Assembly (NCBI GenBank): GCA_027494135.1
Contig: JAOSJK010000012.1
Span: 482,795 to 546,794, forward strand
Length of the DNA: 64,000 nucleotides
From: Acidimicrobiia bacterium
Lineage (GTDB): Bacteria > Actinomycetota > Acidimicrobiia > IMCC26256 > PALSA-610
Direction: 5' to 3'
In this document: positions 21,419-32,323 of the stretch, piece after piece
Layout of the letters: each line of letters starts with the position of its first letter
Numbering within the stretch: the first letter of the stretch is position 1
The notes under the pieces: generated by a model
Told to the model about the DNA's origin: nothing
The model's input: the letters and a program-made list of their open reading frames with translations, nothing else
Databases searched by the model: none
Translations under genes and position numbers: made by a program

Positions 21419-23100
21419 GTGAGCGACGCCGGGACCGACACGTCCGGGGCAAGCCCCCCTCCTCCTCCGCCGCCCGTGATCGGTGGTCCTCCCGAGTTGT
21501 CCTCTGGCGGCGGGCGCCGTGGCCTGACCCTCGCACTCGTCGTGCTCCTGATCGCATCACTGGCGGGGAGCCGGGCTGCTCGCGAACTCGCGCCGCGACG
21601 AGAGGCGCCGCGCCGACCGCGTGACCGAGCGTCTCGCCTCGGTCGAGAAGGAGCTCGACGACCTGCGTGACCGCGTCGGTGGAGACGGCTCCGGTGACGG
21701 CTCCGGTGACGGCGAGGTACCGAACCTCGACGACCTGCTCGGAGGCGACCTCGGCGACCTACTCGGTGGCGACCTCGAGGACCTCCTCGGCGGTCTCCTG
21801 GGTGATCTGGGTGATCTCGACGGCCTCCTCGGTGGCGACATGGAGGCGATGCTCGAGTGCATGGGCGGGGTCGGCTCCCTCGGTGGCCTCCTCGGTGGAG
21901 GCGAGGGCGGGGGCGACGGTGGCGGTGACGTCGAGATCCCCGACGACAGCGTCGACTCGCAGTACGACGCGGTGGCCGACTGGGTCGCCGACGAGCGCGG
22001 CCTCGAGTTCGACGAGGTACCCGAGCCCACGTACGTCACCTCCGAGGAGATGACGAGGCGCGTGCAGCAGGAGATCCGGCGCGAGTACCCCGACGAGACC
22101 GCCCGCCTCGACTCTCAGCTGCTCTCCGCGCTCGGCGTCGTCGCGCCCGGCACCGACATGCGCGAGATGCAGGCCGACTTCGTCAGCGGCCAGGTCGCCG
22201 GCTACTACGACCCCCGCGACGGAGAGCTGGTGGTGCTCACCGACGATCCGAGCGAGCCGCTCACCGGGTACGCGCTGATCGCCCTCGCGCACGAGGTCGA
22301 GCACGCCCTGGCAGACCAGTCGCTCGACCTGCCCATCGACGTCGACGAGATGAGCGGCGCGTCCGACGAGCAGATGGCGGCCACCGCACTCGTCGAAGGC
22401 GACGCGACGCTGCTCATGTACCGGTTCAGCGCGGGCGCCCTCTCGCCTACGGACCAGATGGGCATGGGCCTCGACCCGTCGTCGCTCCAGGCCCAGGAGG
22501 CGCTGGCCGACGCTCCCGCGTACCTGGTCAGCCAGCTCCAGTTCCCGTACCTCGACGGCCTCCTCTTCGCCTGCGGTCTCGAAGCCGACGGTGGTTGGGG
22601 GGCGGTCGACGACGCGTATGCCGACCCCCTACCACGACAGCGCAGATCCTCTTCCCCGAGCGGTACGCGTCGGGTGAGGCCGCCATCGACCCGCCCGACC
22701 CCGTGGCTCCCGGCGACGAGTGGGAGGAGGCGCGCGTCCGGACCATCGGTGCGGCCGACCTCTACTGGCTCTTCCAGGCTCCTGGCGACGACACCACTGC
22801 CGCCCTCGACGATCCGCGTGGGCGCGCCGCCGGGTGGGCCGGAGGCGAGGTGGCCCAGTGGACCGACGGCGACAGCGCGGCGGTCGGGCTCTCCTTCGTG
22901 CAGCACGACGAAGGGGCCGATCTCTGCGCGAGCGTCACCGACTGGTACCGCGCGGCGTTCCCCGACTCGTCCGACAGCGACATCGACGGTGGCCTCGCCT
23001 TCGAGGGCGAGGAGCAGACCGCGGTCGTCCGCTGCGACGCTGACAACGTCCGCGTCGGCATCGCCCCGACCTCCCCACCGCCACCCGCATCGCCTCCTGA
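21419..23100 (+). CDS. Secreted/anchored zincin-like metallopeptidase (HEVEH) with Leu/Gly/Asp repeat, frameshifted near 21.57, 22.63 and 23.07 kb
   Basis: TM ALVVLLIASLAG; DLLGGDLGDLLGGDLEDLLGGLLGDLGDLDGLLGGD; ALAHEVEHALADQSLDLP...ALVEGDATLLMYRF. Confidence 0.8.
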
Positions 23101-23113
23101 CCCCACCCATCCC

Positions 23114-23164
23114 CGTTTTGGCGTCACTTCCTCGCGGTATGCGCGAGGAAGTGACGCCAAAACG
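23114..23164. repeat. Intergenic palindrome family 2, copy A (cgttttggcgtcacttcctcgcg-gtatg-cgcgaggaagtgacgccaaaacg)
   Basis: 23-bp perfect arms; between convergent genes. Confidence 0.95.
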
Positions 23165-23172
23165 CGGGGTGG

Positions 23173-24309
23173 TCAGCGGATGGCGTTGGCGGCGCGGAGG
23201 CGGGAGATCTCCTCCGGGGATTCCCCAGTCGGCGAGGACGCCGTCGGTGTCCTGGCCGGGCCACGAGGGGCCGCGGCTGATCTCGCCCGGCGTGCGGGAG
23301 AAGCGGGGTGACGGCGCCGGCTGCGCCACGCCGTCGCGCTCCACGATCGTCCCCCTGGCACGGATGTGGGGGTGGTCGGCCGCCTCCGACATCGTGAGCA
23401 CCGGAGCGAAGCAGACGTCGGTCGCCTCCATCAGGGCACACCACTCGTCGCGCGTCTTCGTCTTGAAGTGCGCCGCGAAGAGCTCCTTCGTCGCCGCCCA
23501 CCCCGACGGATCCATCTGGTGCGGCAGATCCTCGCCGGCTATGCCGGCGCGCTCCAGCAGCTCGGCGTAGAACTGGGGTTCGATCGACCCGATCGCGATG
23601 TACTTGCCGTCGGATGTCTCGTAGGTGTCGTAGAACGGCGCGCCGGTGTCGAGGAGGTTGACCCCGCGCTCCTCACTGAACATCCCGATGGCGCGGAACC
23701 CCCACATCATGGCCATCAGCGTCGCAGCGCCGTCGACCATCGCAGCGTCGACGACCTGCCCTCGCCCGAACGCCCGGCCTCGACCAACGCGCACGCGACG
23801 CCGAAGGCCAGGAGCATCCCACCACCACCGAAGTCGCCGACGAGGTTGAGTGGCGGAGTCGGCTTCTCGCCCTTGCGCCCCAGGTGAGCGAGGGTGCCCG
23901 CGAGGGCGATGTAGTTGATGTCGTGGCCGGCCGCCTGTGCGTACGGCCCCTCCTGTCCCCAACCGGTCATCCGGCCGTAGACGAGACGACCGTTGCGTGC
24001 CATGCAGGTGTCCGGCCCGATGCCGAGACGCTCGGTCACGCCGGGTCGGAAGCCCTCGATCAGCGCGTCTGCCTGCTCCACGAGCCGGAGCACCGTCTCC
24101 ACGCCGTCGGGGTTCTTCAGGTCTACACCGACGGACCTACGACCGCGGTTCAGCACGTCGAGGTTGGGCCGCGAGAAGTCGCCGGTGACGCTCTGTGCCC
24201 GGTCGACGCGTATCACCTCTGCGCCCATGTCCGCGAGCATCATCGCCGCGAACGGACCGGGTCCGATCCCGGCGATCTCGATGATCTTCACACCGTGTAG
24301 CGGTCCCAC
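23173..24309 (-). CDS. CaiB/BaiF-type (family III) CoA-transferase / alpha-methylacyl-CoA racemase-like, frameshifted near 23.2 and 23.76 kb
   Basis: [38 protein letters not shown]...[16 protein letters not shown]. Confidence 0.92.
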
Positions 24310-24434
24310 GCGTCTCTCCCTCTCCTCGTGCCGGTCGTGCTCGTTGTCGTGCCCGGCTCTCGCCGCGCCGCTCACTCTGTCACCCCGTGTCTGCCGCCCG
24401 ACGCATCCGGCTTCCCGCGAGCCGGCCCCGAAGG

Positions 24435-25358
24435 TCAGTAGCTCAGCCTCAGCCCCGGGCACCTCCAGGGGAGCGAGACGAGCCTCCCGGTACCGGAGAG
24501 GGTCACGTAGGCAGTGCGCAGATCGTCGCCACCGAAGCAGACGTTCGTCACCAAGAGGTCCGGCATCGCCATGTGCTCCACGCTCGATCCGTCGGGTGAG
24601 ACGATCGTGAGCCCTCCGTTGACGATGGTGGCCACCGCGACGTTGCCCTCTGCGTCAACTGCGAGGGAATCGAAGAGCTGCCAACCCGGCAGACCGACGA
24701 GGCACTCGCCGCCGTGGCCCGTGATCGGGCTGCGCTCCGCCAGCTCACCCGGACCGGTCACATCCCACGACCAGACCCGCGCCGTGTGCGTCTCCGCGAC
24801 ATAGAGGCGCGTGCCGTCGGGTGACAGACCGATCCCGTTCGGCGAGTCGAGCGGGTAGATCACCTCGCGTATCGATGAGCCGTCGTGCTTCGCGTAGTAC
24901 ACGCCCCCGTGGGTCCTGATGCGCTCGCGCTGCTTGCCGTGGTCGGTGAACCACATGCCGCCGTGCGCGTCGAAGACGAGATCGTTCGGGCCGACGAGCG
25001 GGTTGCCGTCGCACTCGGAGTAGACGACGTCGACGGCCCCGGTCTCCAGGTCGACTCGCTCGATCCGGCCGCCGGAGTAGTCGGCCGGCTCGAGCATCGC
25101 GCTGATCGTCAGGCCCATGACCTCGTGGAAGTCCCAGCCTCCCGAGTTGGCGACGTACCCGGCGCCGTCCGGTCCGATCGCGAGGCCGTTCGGAGAGCCG
25201 CCCGGCTCCGCTATTCGCTCCACGGCGCCGTCGGGACCGATTCGGGTGACCGCTCGCCCCTTCAGCTCGACGCAGAAGATCGTGCCGTCGGGCATGCAGA
25301 CGGGCCCCTCCGGGAACTCGAGGCCGCTCGCGATCTCTGTGATCTCGGGTTCGCTCAT
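24435..25358 (-). CDS. SMP-30/gluconolactonase/LRE-family protein
   Basis: [59 protein letters not shown]. Confidence 0.92.
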   Translation of the reverse strand: MSEPEITEIASGLEFPEGPVCMPDGTIFCVELKGRAVTRIGPDGAVERIAEPGGSPNGLAIGPDGAGYVANSGGWDFHEVMGLTISAMLEPADYSGGRIERVDLETGAVDVVYSECDGNPLVGPNDLVFDAHGGMWFTDHGKQRERIRTHGGVYYAKHDGSSIREVIYPLDSPNGIGLSPDGTRLYVAETHTARVWSWDVTGPGELAERSPITGHGGECLVGLPGWQLFDSLAVDAEGNVAVATIVNGGLTIVSPDGSSVEHMAMPDLLVTNVCFGGDDLRTAYVTLSGTGRLVSLPWRCPGLRLSY

Positions 25359-25422
25359 AGTCTGCTCCCGGCCTCCTCGGGCACTCCGGGACGGGATGCC
25401 CGCCCGAGGAGCGAAGCACGCG

Positions 25423-25440
25423 CTTGACCGAACGGTCAAG
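25423..25440. promoter_or_regulatory. Candidate operator palindrome cttgaccg-aa-cggtcaag
   Basis: 8-bp perfect arms in the divergent gap between 25358(-) and 25489(+). Confidence 0.65.
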
Positions 25441-25488
25441 TATCGGGTGGGATTCAGCGGGCGCCTGCCCGTATGCGAGGAGAGCGGC

Positions 25489-26518
25489 ATGCAGATCCGA
25501 CTGGACCCGTCCGACGAGTACATGCACACGCTGGGGTCGGAGGCGAACTTCAACGAGTCGATGTACTTCAACGCGTACGACCCGAAGGAGCGCGTCGGCG
25601 GATTCCTGAGGCTGGGGAACCGCGCCAACGAGGGATACGCGGAGCTGACCACCTGTCTGTACCTACCCGACGGACGGGTCGCCTTCATGTACTCGCGCCC
25701 CGAGATCTCCGACAACGACGCGTTCGATGCCGGCGGCACGCGCTTCGAGGTGATCGGAGCCCTTCGCGAAGCTGCTGACGACCTACGAGGGCAAGGCCGT
25801 GATCCTCGAGGACCCGCTGCAGATGGCCAACCCTCGCAAGGCGTTCACCGAGAACCCCTGGACGGACTGCCGCGTCGAGTGGACGCACAGCGGCGTGTCT
25901 CCGATGTACGGGGGCGAACCCGTCAACGACGACGGCAGCCCGCTGACCGAGGACATCTCGGGCGGATTCGCGAAGGGCCACTACGAACAGCACATGGCGG
26001 TCCGCGGCAGCATCAGCGTCGGCGAGGAGGAGTGGTCCGTCGACGGCTTCGGCCTCCGGGACCACTCGTGGGGGCCCCGCTTCTGGCAGGTGCCGTGGTG
26101 GTACCGCTGGCTCACCGGCAACTGTGGAGCCGACTCCGGATTCGTCGTATCGATCGTCGCCCGCAAGGACGGTGGCCGCCACATGGGCGGGATGATCCTG
26201 CGCGACGGGGAGTACGAGCACATCCGCAAGTGCGCGATCACGACGGAGTGGGAAGGCGATGACGCCTACCACCACACGATCCACGCGACTGCAGAGACCG
26301 ACGTCGGCAGCTACGAGATCTCCGGCAAGGTCATGAACCTCATCCCGCTGCGCAATCGGCGCAAGACCGACGATGGTGAGCAGCTCGTGACGCGCATCTC
26401 CGAGGGCATGACCGAGTGGACGTTCGAAGGCCGCACCGGGTACGGGCTCTCGGAGTACCTCGACCAGATCGTCGACGGGAAGCCGGTCGGCGCCGCCGAG
26501 GAGCAGCCGCTCGCCTAG
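25489..26518 (+). CDS. DUF7064/DUF7065-like (CrtC/AttH-like lipocalin-type) protein, frameshifted near 25.77 kb
   Basis: ESMYFNAYDPKERVGGFLRLGNRANEGYAELTTCLYLPDGRVAFMY...WSVDGFGLRDHSWGPRFWQVPWWYRWLTG. Confidence 0.75.
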
Positions 26519-27156
26519 AGCATCCGCCCGCGGCCGGCAGACGCACCGTCTCGCGAGAGCATCCGATGCTCGACCACCTGCTCGACCGAGATCATCGCGA
26601 TCCGATGCTCCTGGGCGAAGAGCCGCAGGTACGGCATGCGCGCCGGCGAACCGTCGTCGTGGAGCACCTCGCAGATCACGGCGACGGGGGGGAGGCCGGC
26701 GATCCGCGTCATCTCGACCGCCGCCTCGGTGTGCCCACGGCGCTCCAGGACTCCGCCGGGGCGCGCCCGCAACGGGAAGACGTGACCGGGTCGTAGGAAG
26801 TCGCCGGCGCGCGATCCGGAGTCGAGCACGTGCTTGATAGTCATCGCCCGATCCCCGGCGCCGATACCGCTCCCGGCGCGGTGGTGGTCGATGGAGACAC
26901 AGAACGCCGTATCGGCCGTGGCCGATCCCTCGGGCACCATCGGTCCGATATCGAGGCCGTCGAGCACCTCTGCGTCGCAGGGCATGCACACGAGCCCGCG
27001 GGCGAAGCGCAGCATGAAGTTGACCGCGTCCGGCGTCACCCACTCCGCCGCCATCGTGAGATCGCCCTCGTTCTCTCTGTCTTCGTCGTCCACCACCAGG
27101 ACCATCTCGCCCCGGCGGATCCTGCGGACGGCATCGTCGATCGTTGTGAACGGCAA
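26515..27156 (-). CDS. ribB: 3,4-dihydroxy-2-butanone-4-phosphate synthase
   Basis: GEMVLVVDDEDRENEGDLTMAAEWVTPDAVNFMLRFARGLVCMP; HTEAAVEMTRIAG. Confidence 0.95.
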   Translation of the reverse strand: MPFTTIDDAVRRIRRGEMVLVVDDEDRENEGDLTMAAEWVTPDAVNFMLRFARGLVCMPCDAEVLDGLDIGPMVPEGSATADTAFCVSIDHHRAGSGIGAGDRAMTIKHVLDSGSRAGDFLRPGHVFPLRARPGGVLERRGHTEAAVEMTRIAGLPPVAVICEVLHDDGSPARMPYLRLFAQEHRIAMISVEQVVEHRMLSRDGASAGRGRML

Positions 27157-27225
27157 GTCAGATTCCTTCCATAGCGGGTGACACCGTCGGAGTGCGACGG
27201 GCTCTGGTGGACTTCGTCGTGACGC

Positions 27226-28248
27226 TCACGAGGAACGCCCGGGGATTGTGACGACCATGCGGCAGCCGTGCGGCTCACGGCGCTCGGGACGGATCTCGCC
27301 TCCATGGAGATCGACTATCCCGCGTGCGATCGCGAGCCCGAGGCCGGCACCTCCGTCTCGCGACGAACGTGCCGGATCGGCTCGGTAGAAGCGATCGAAC
27401 ACGCGCGGGGTGTCGGACTCGGGTATGCCCGGCCCGTCGTCGGCGACCTCGATAGCGACGCCGCCGCCGTAGCTCCTGGCGGACACGGCGATCACGCCGC
27501 CGCGCGGCGAGTGCCTTACGGCGTTCTCGACGAGGTTGGCCACGACCTGGTGGATCCGCTCCTGGTCGGCATCGATGCGGAGGCCCGAAGGATCGACCTG
27601 CACAGTCATGTCGACCTCCGGTGCATTGAGTCGCGACTCACGGATCGCGCGCTCCAGCATCGGCTCGACGGCGAAGTCGCCCCGGTCCAGAGGCACCGCT
27701 CCCGACTCGAGCCGCGACAGGTCGAGAAGCTGCCTCACGAGGCGCCCGAGCCGCTCCACCTGGTCGAGCATCGTCCTGAAAGTCTCCGGATCGGGTGCCT
27801 CGACGCCGTCGATGAGGTTCTCGAGCACTACCTGGAGGGCGGCGATTGGCGTCCGGAGCTCATGGCTGACGTTCGCCACGAGGTCGCGCCGGATGCGATC
27901 GGTCTCCGCGAGCTCGGCAGCCATCGCATTGAACGAGACGGCGAGGATGCCGACCTCGTCGCGCGACGAGGCGCGCACTCGGCTCGAGAAGTCGCCCCGT
28001 GCCATCGCCTCGGTGGCGGCCATCATCTCCCGGAGTGGCGAGGTCATCCCACGGCTCAGGAACCAGACGACCACCAGGGCGATGGACCCCGCGACGACCC
28101 CACTCACCGACGGCCACAGACCGAGGTGAGTCCCTGCCCAGAAGACCACCACGGTCACGCCCACCGCCGCGGCGATCACGACGCTCAGCTTCAGCTTGAG
28201 CGAGGGAAGCGGGTCCAACGGACGCTCGGGAGCGCGCGGACGCCTCAC
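27226..28248 (-). CDS. Sensor histidine kinase (HAMP-HisKA-HATPase)
   Basis: NVSHELRTPIAALQVVLENLIDG; NLVENAVRHSPRGG; DDGPGIPESD; GAGLGLAIARGIVDLHGG. Confidence 0.94.
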   Translation of the reverse strand: MRRPRAPERPLDPLPSLKLKLSVVIAAAVGVTVVVFWAGTHLGLWPSVSGVVAGSIALVVVWFLSRGMTSPLREMMAATEAMARGDFSSRVRASSRDEVGILAVSFNAMAAELAETDRIRRDLVANVSHELRTPIAALQVVLENLIDGVEAPDPETFRTMLDQVERLGRLVRQLLDLSRLESGAVPLDRGDFAVEPMLERAIRESRLNAPEVDMTVQVDPSGLRIDADQERIHQVVANLVENAVRHSPRGGVIAVSARSYGGGVAIEVADDGPGIPESDTPRVFDRFYRADPARSSRDGGAGLGLAIARGIVDLHGGEIRPERREPHGCRMVVTIPGRSS

Positions 28249-28933
28249 GCCGTCGGCCCCCCACCGCGTAGCCGACACCGTGAACGGTGCGGATCACGTC
28301 GGTACCGACCTTGCGACGCAACGACCGCACGTGGGAGTCGACCGTCCTCAACCCCAGTGCGACCGCGTAGCCCCAGACCTGCTCCAGCAGCTCCTCGCGT
28401 GTCGACACGCGATCCGGGCGCTCGGCGAGGTAGCGCAGGAGATCGAACTCGGTCGGAGTGAGATGGACCTCACTGCCCCGCACGCGCACCCGGCGCGCCT
28501 CGGCGTCGATCTCGACGTCGCCGACGACGATCATCGAGCCCGGCCTCGGCATGCCGTCGGAGCGGCGGAGGATCGCCCGCACGCGCGCGACGAGCTCGCG
28601 GGCGCTGAAGGGCTTCGTCAGGTAGTCGTCGGCACCGACCTCCAGGCCGACGACGAGGTCCGTCTCGCTGTCGCGCGCGGTGAGCATCAGCACCGGGACC
28701 GCCCGTTCGCGCTGGATGCGGCGGCAGACCTCGAGACCGTCGAGGCCGGGCAGCATCAGGTCGAGCACGACGAGGTCGGGGCGGAGGTCTTCGCAGAGGG
28801 CAACACCTGCCAGCCCGTCACCCGCGGTCTCGACGCGGTAGCCCTCGCTCCGCAGGCGCGCGGCAACCGCGGCGGCTATCGAGGATTCGTCCTCGATGAC
28901 CGCGATCGTCCGTGCGGGGGCCTGCGTGGTCAC
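28245..28933 (-). CDS. OmpR-family response regulator (3' end frameshifted at a G run)
   Basis: IAVIEDESSIAAAVAARLRSEGYRV...DLVVLDLMLPGLDGLEVCRRI...GADDYLTKPFSARELVARV; winged-helix C-terminus. Confidence 0.93.
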
Positions 28934-29019
28934 CCGGTCAGGATACGGAGCGCCCGTGCAGGAGTTGGTCCCAGCGTGTGGAGAAACCGTGGAGATCAGC
29001 CTCCAGGGCCCCGAGACGC

Positions 29020-29068
29020 CGAGATGGGTCGGGTTCGCGCAGGGGGTCCGCCGAAGTGACCCGTCTCG
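29020..29068. repeat. Intergenic inverted repeat family 4, copy A (cgagatgggtc...gacccgtctcg)
   Basis: 11-bp arms with 1 mismatch, 27-nt spacer; same arms and 3' spacer end (gaagt) as 45559-45605. Confidence 0.75.
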
Positions 29069-29097
29069 CGCGGGCAACGGTGTTCGGGTAGCCGTGC

Positions 29098-29679
29098 TCA
29101 GGCGGCGGCCGGTGACGCCGATCGGGAGGGAGCGACCCGGGCCGCTCGGCGGCTGCGGCGCTGCGACAGGATCCGCACGAGCGTCAGGAACATCGTCGCC
29201 GAGACGAGTGCCACCGACGTGACCCTGTAGACGATGTTGGTCGCGTCGGTTCCCGACTGGGAGCCGTGGACTGCAGAGACCGCGAAGAGGCCGAAGCTCG
29301 TGAAGTGCACCGCACGCCAGGCTTTCCTCGACATGCGCTTCATGAGGAGCGACGTCACCTCTACGGCTACGAGCAGGTAGAAGCCGACGATCCCCCAGGC
29401 CACCGGGCCCGGCTTCCACTCCGACGCCATCGGCACCAGCACCTCGCTCCAGCCGAACTGGACGTATGAGTCGGCGACCAGGCCGGCTATGTGCACGAGC
29501 GTGAAGACGAGTGCGAGCGCACCGAGGAATCTGTGCAGGTCGAGCAGCCAGGCGGGGGCGCCTCGTCGCGACACCAGCCGCGTAGAGAGGAGCAGGCCCC
29601 ACGCCACCGAGAGAGCGAGGAGCACCCACGCGACGATCCCGCCGGCCCGCGCGGTGTACCACCAGATCTGCTCGTTCAT
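29098..29679 (-). CDS. Ferric-reductase-like transmembrane (heme b) protein
   Basis: ~6 hydrophobic helices with conserved His: LDLHRFLGALALVFTLVHIAGLVADSY; AWRAVHFTSFGLFAVSAVHGSQSG. Confidence 0.85.
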   Translation of the reverse strand: MNEQIWWYTARAGGIVAWVLLALSVAWGLLLSTRLVSRRGAPAWLLDLHRFLGALALVFTLVHIAGLVADSYVQFGWSEVLVPMASEWKPGPVAWGIVGFYLLVAVEVTSLLMKRMSRKAWRAVHFTSFGLFAVSAVHGSQSGTDATNIVYRVTSVALVSATMFLTLVRILSQRRSRRAARVAPSRSASPAAA

Positions 29680-30726
29680 CTACTCGACGACCTCCGGCCG
29701 GACGGAGACAGCGCTTCCGTCGGAGACAGCGCTTCCCTCGGAGGCAGCGTTCCGACCGGGATCCCGGTACAGATCGAAGCCCTCCACAGCGCGCTCGGCG
29801 CCGGCTCCGTCGATCAGCAGACCGGTCGCACCGGCATCGGCCACGAGGGCAGCGCCGCGATCGAGTCCCGCGACGAAGGCCGCCTTGGCGAGCACCTCAG
29901 CCCACCATCCCTCTCCGGCCACGACGGTCGCCGAGACGACGTCGCTCGACGAGACGTCACCGGTGAACGGGTCGATGATGTGGTGCACGGGCCTGCCGCC
30001 GCGCACCCATCGTCGCCAGGTGGTGCTCGACGTGGCGACTGCACCGTCGAGGAGCGCGACCCGCGCGATCTCTTGCCCGGTGTCGAACGGGTCCTCGATC
30101 GCGATCCGCCACGCGTGCCCGTCGGGTGGGGAACCGGCGACGCGCAGGTCGCCGCCCAGTTCCACCAGGACGCCGTACGCTCCGCCGGAGATCATCTCCG
30201 TGGCGACGATGTCGCAGGCGAGTCCCTTGCCGATTCCTCCCGCGTCAATTCGCACGCCGGCGGGGGAGGGTCACGGCGCCGACCACCGGATCGATCTCGA
30301 TCCCCGCGCAGCCGGGGAGGGCTCGCCGGGGCCGTCCGCTCGATCCCGAGCGTCGCACAACTGCCCGGCGAGGACCTGCTCGAAGGAGCGGTCGTACCCG
30401 AGTGCCGCGACCGCGCCGCCGACCGTCGGGTCGTACAGCCCACCGGTCGCCGTCCATCCGCGCACGGCTCGCTCGACGAGCGTGAGGGTCTCCTCGGAGA
30501 CCACCACCGGTCTCCCGTGCAGGTCGCCGAGCCTGTTCAGCTCGCTCCCCTGCCGGAACCTGCTCCAGCGCGCCTCCAGGTCGTCGATGCGCCCCCTGGC
30601 GGCGTCGATGAGCGCAGGTGCGCCTCCGACGAGCACGACGCGGGCGGCGCACCCCATCGCGCGGAATCGCATCTCCGAGACCCCGCTCCCGGCGTCGATC
30701 ACGGTCACCTGCTCAGTTGTCGTCAC
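29680..30726 (-). CDS. apbE: FAD:protein FMN transferase (ApbE-like), frameshifted near 30.25-30.31 kb
   Basis: FRAMGCAARVVL; RGRIDDLEARWSRFRQGSELNRLG; VRIDAGGIGKGLACDIVATEM; GRPVHHIIDPFTGD. Confidence 0.9.
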
Positions 30727-30936
30727 TGCTCGTCGCCACCGGTGCGGGCGCGGGTGCCGGGGCAGGGGCCGGGACCGGCACCGCAACCCACACCGGCGCG
30801 ACGGGCGACGGACGCGACGGCGCCCGCGAGGCGGAGGCCGTCGAGACCGTCACGTGGTGCGGGTGCACCACGGTCCTGGCGGCGCCGACGATCGTCCACA
30901 GAGACGTCGCCGTGGACGAACGGCGGGCTCAGTCAT
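30713..30936 (-). CDS. Possible small membrane/exported Pro/Ala-rich protein (needs one frameshift)
   Basis: MTEPAVRPRRRL then WTIVGAARTVVHPHHVTVSTASASRAPSRPSPVAPVWVAVPVPAPAPAPAPAPVATSSDDN*. Confidence 0.35.
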
Positions 30937-31473
30937 CGTCGTCGCCGCCCTCGTACTCGTCGTGGTGGTCGTCGTGGTGGTCGTCGTCGTGGTCGTCGGC
31001 CTGGTCGTTGTCGTGAGCGTCGTCGTGATCATCGTCGCCCGGCGAGGTCGTGACCGTCCCGTCTTCACCGTCGTGCTGCTCACCCTGGTCGTCGTCGCCC
31101 TGGTCGCTCTGGTCATCGCCGTGGTCGTCCTGTCCGGGCACGCTCGCGGACGGCGTCGACGGGGGAACGACCGCAGGGTTCTCCGCGGGCGTATCGCTCG
31201 AACGGGGGGCCACGGGCACGTACTCGTCCACGTAGACGGTCTCGACCTGGGGCGGCAGGGTCGCCGCGGTCGTCTCCGGAGCCTCGGGCGTCGTCACGCG
31301 ACCGGTCGCGCCGATGTGCCGGGCAACTCGAGGTTCACCACGGGTGAGAGCTTGCCGACAGGGTTGTTCGCTCCGTTGCCGAGGATGCCCACGTTCGCCG
31401 CAATAGCGGTCGATCCGGCGAGCACCGTTACGGTGATCGCCCCTGCTGTTGCGATGATCTTGCGACGGTCCAT
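30929..31473 (-). CDS. Exported Asp/His-rich protein (signal/TM N-terminus, D/H-rich C-terminal tail), frameshifted near 31.3 kb
   Basis: MDRRKIIATAGAITVTVLAGSTAIAANVGILGNGANNPVGKLSPVVNLELPG ... DDDHDDAHDNDQADDHDDDHHDDHHDEYEGGDDDD*. Confidence 0.7.
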
Positions 31474-31635
31474 CTCGACTCCTTGGCTGCAATCGCCGGC
31501 TCCGTCGCCGGCGTCCGATGCGCCCTGCTCGCGACGCCTACCGTAGGGGCCCCCGGTCCAGTGGCCGCCCAGGCGCGGGCAAAGATTCGGCAAACTCGCC
31601 CCCACGCGGCCCCCCGAGCATGCGACGGTTGCACA

Positions 31636-32296
31636 ATGGACATCCTGCTCGTCGAGGACGACGACACCATCGCCGAGCCACTCGTCACCGGACTCGCCCG
31701 CGACGGCTTCCGCGTGAACAGGGTGGCGACGGGCACGGCCGCCCTCGCTGCGGACGCGCCCGAGTTCGTCCTCCTCGACCTCGGCCTCCCCGACATGGAC
31801 GGCGCCGACGTGTGCCGCGAGCTCCGCTCACGTACCGACGTCCCGATCATCGTGATCACCGCCCGCTCCGACGAGATCGACCGCGTGGTCCTCCTGGAGC
31901 TGGGAGCCGACGACTACCTGGTCAAGCCGTTCGGGTTCCGCGAGCTCGCCGCGCGCATTCGTGCGGTGGCCCGCAGGAGCCAGCCACGCTCCGACGCAGG
32001 TGGCACGATCGCCATCGGGGCTCTCGAGGTCGATCGGCGCACGCCGGGTGTCGCTTGACGGCAGCGAGCTGTTGCTTACCCCGAAGGAGTTCGATCTCCT
32101 CGCATTCCTCGCCTCGGATCCCGGCGCGGTGTTCAACCGCCAGAGCATCCTGGAGTCGGTCTGGGACACGCACTGGTACGGCCCGACGAAGACCCTCGAC
32201 GTGCACGTCGCGGCCCTGCGCAAGAAGCTCGGCGACTCGTCGTGGATCGAGACGGTCCGCGGCGTCGGGTTCCGGCTGACCGATCCCGGCGAGTGA
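31636..32296 (+). CDS. OmpR-family response regulator, frameshifted near 32.04 kb
   Basis: MDILLVEDDDTIAEPLVTGLARDGFRV...FVLLDLGLPDMDG...GADDYLVKPFGFRELAARI; LTPKEFDLLAFLASDPGAVFNRQSILESVW. Confidence 0.92.
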
Positions 32297-32323
32297 GCGC
32301 CCCGACGTGCACATGACACGGCG

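Noticed and set aside
27157-27225. FMN riboswitch upstream of ribB
   Set aside because: No RFN-element consensus could be recognised in the short leader.
30930-31130. gtcgtcgtggtcgtc-type low-complexity run resembling a CRISPR or microsatellite
   Set aside because: It encodes the Asp/His-rich tail on the minus strand; no regular repeat-spacer structure.
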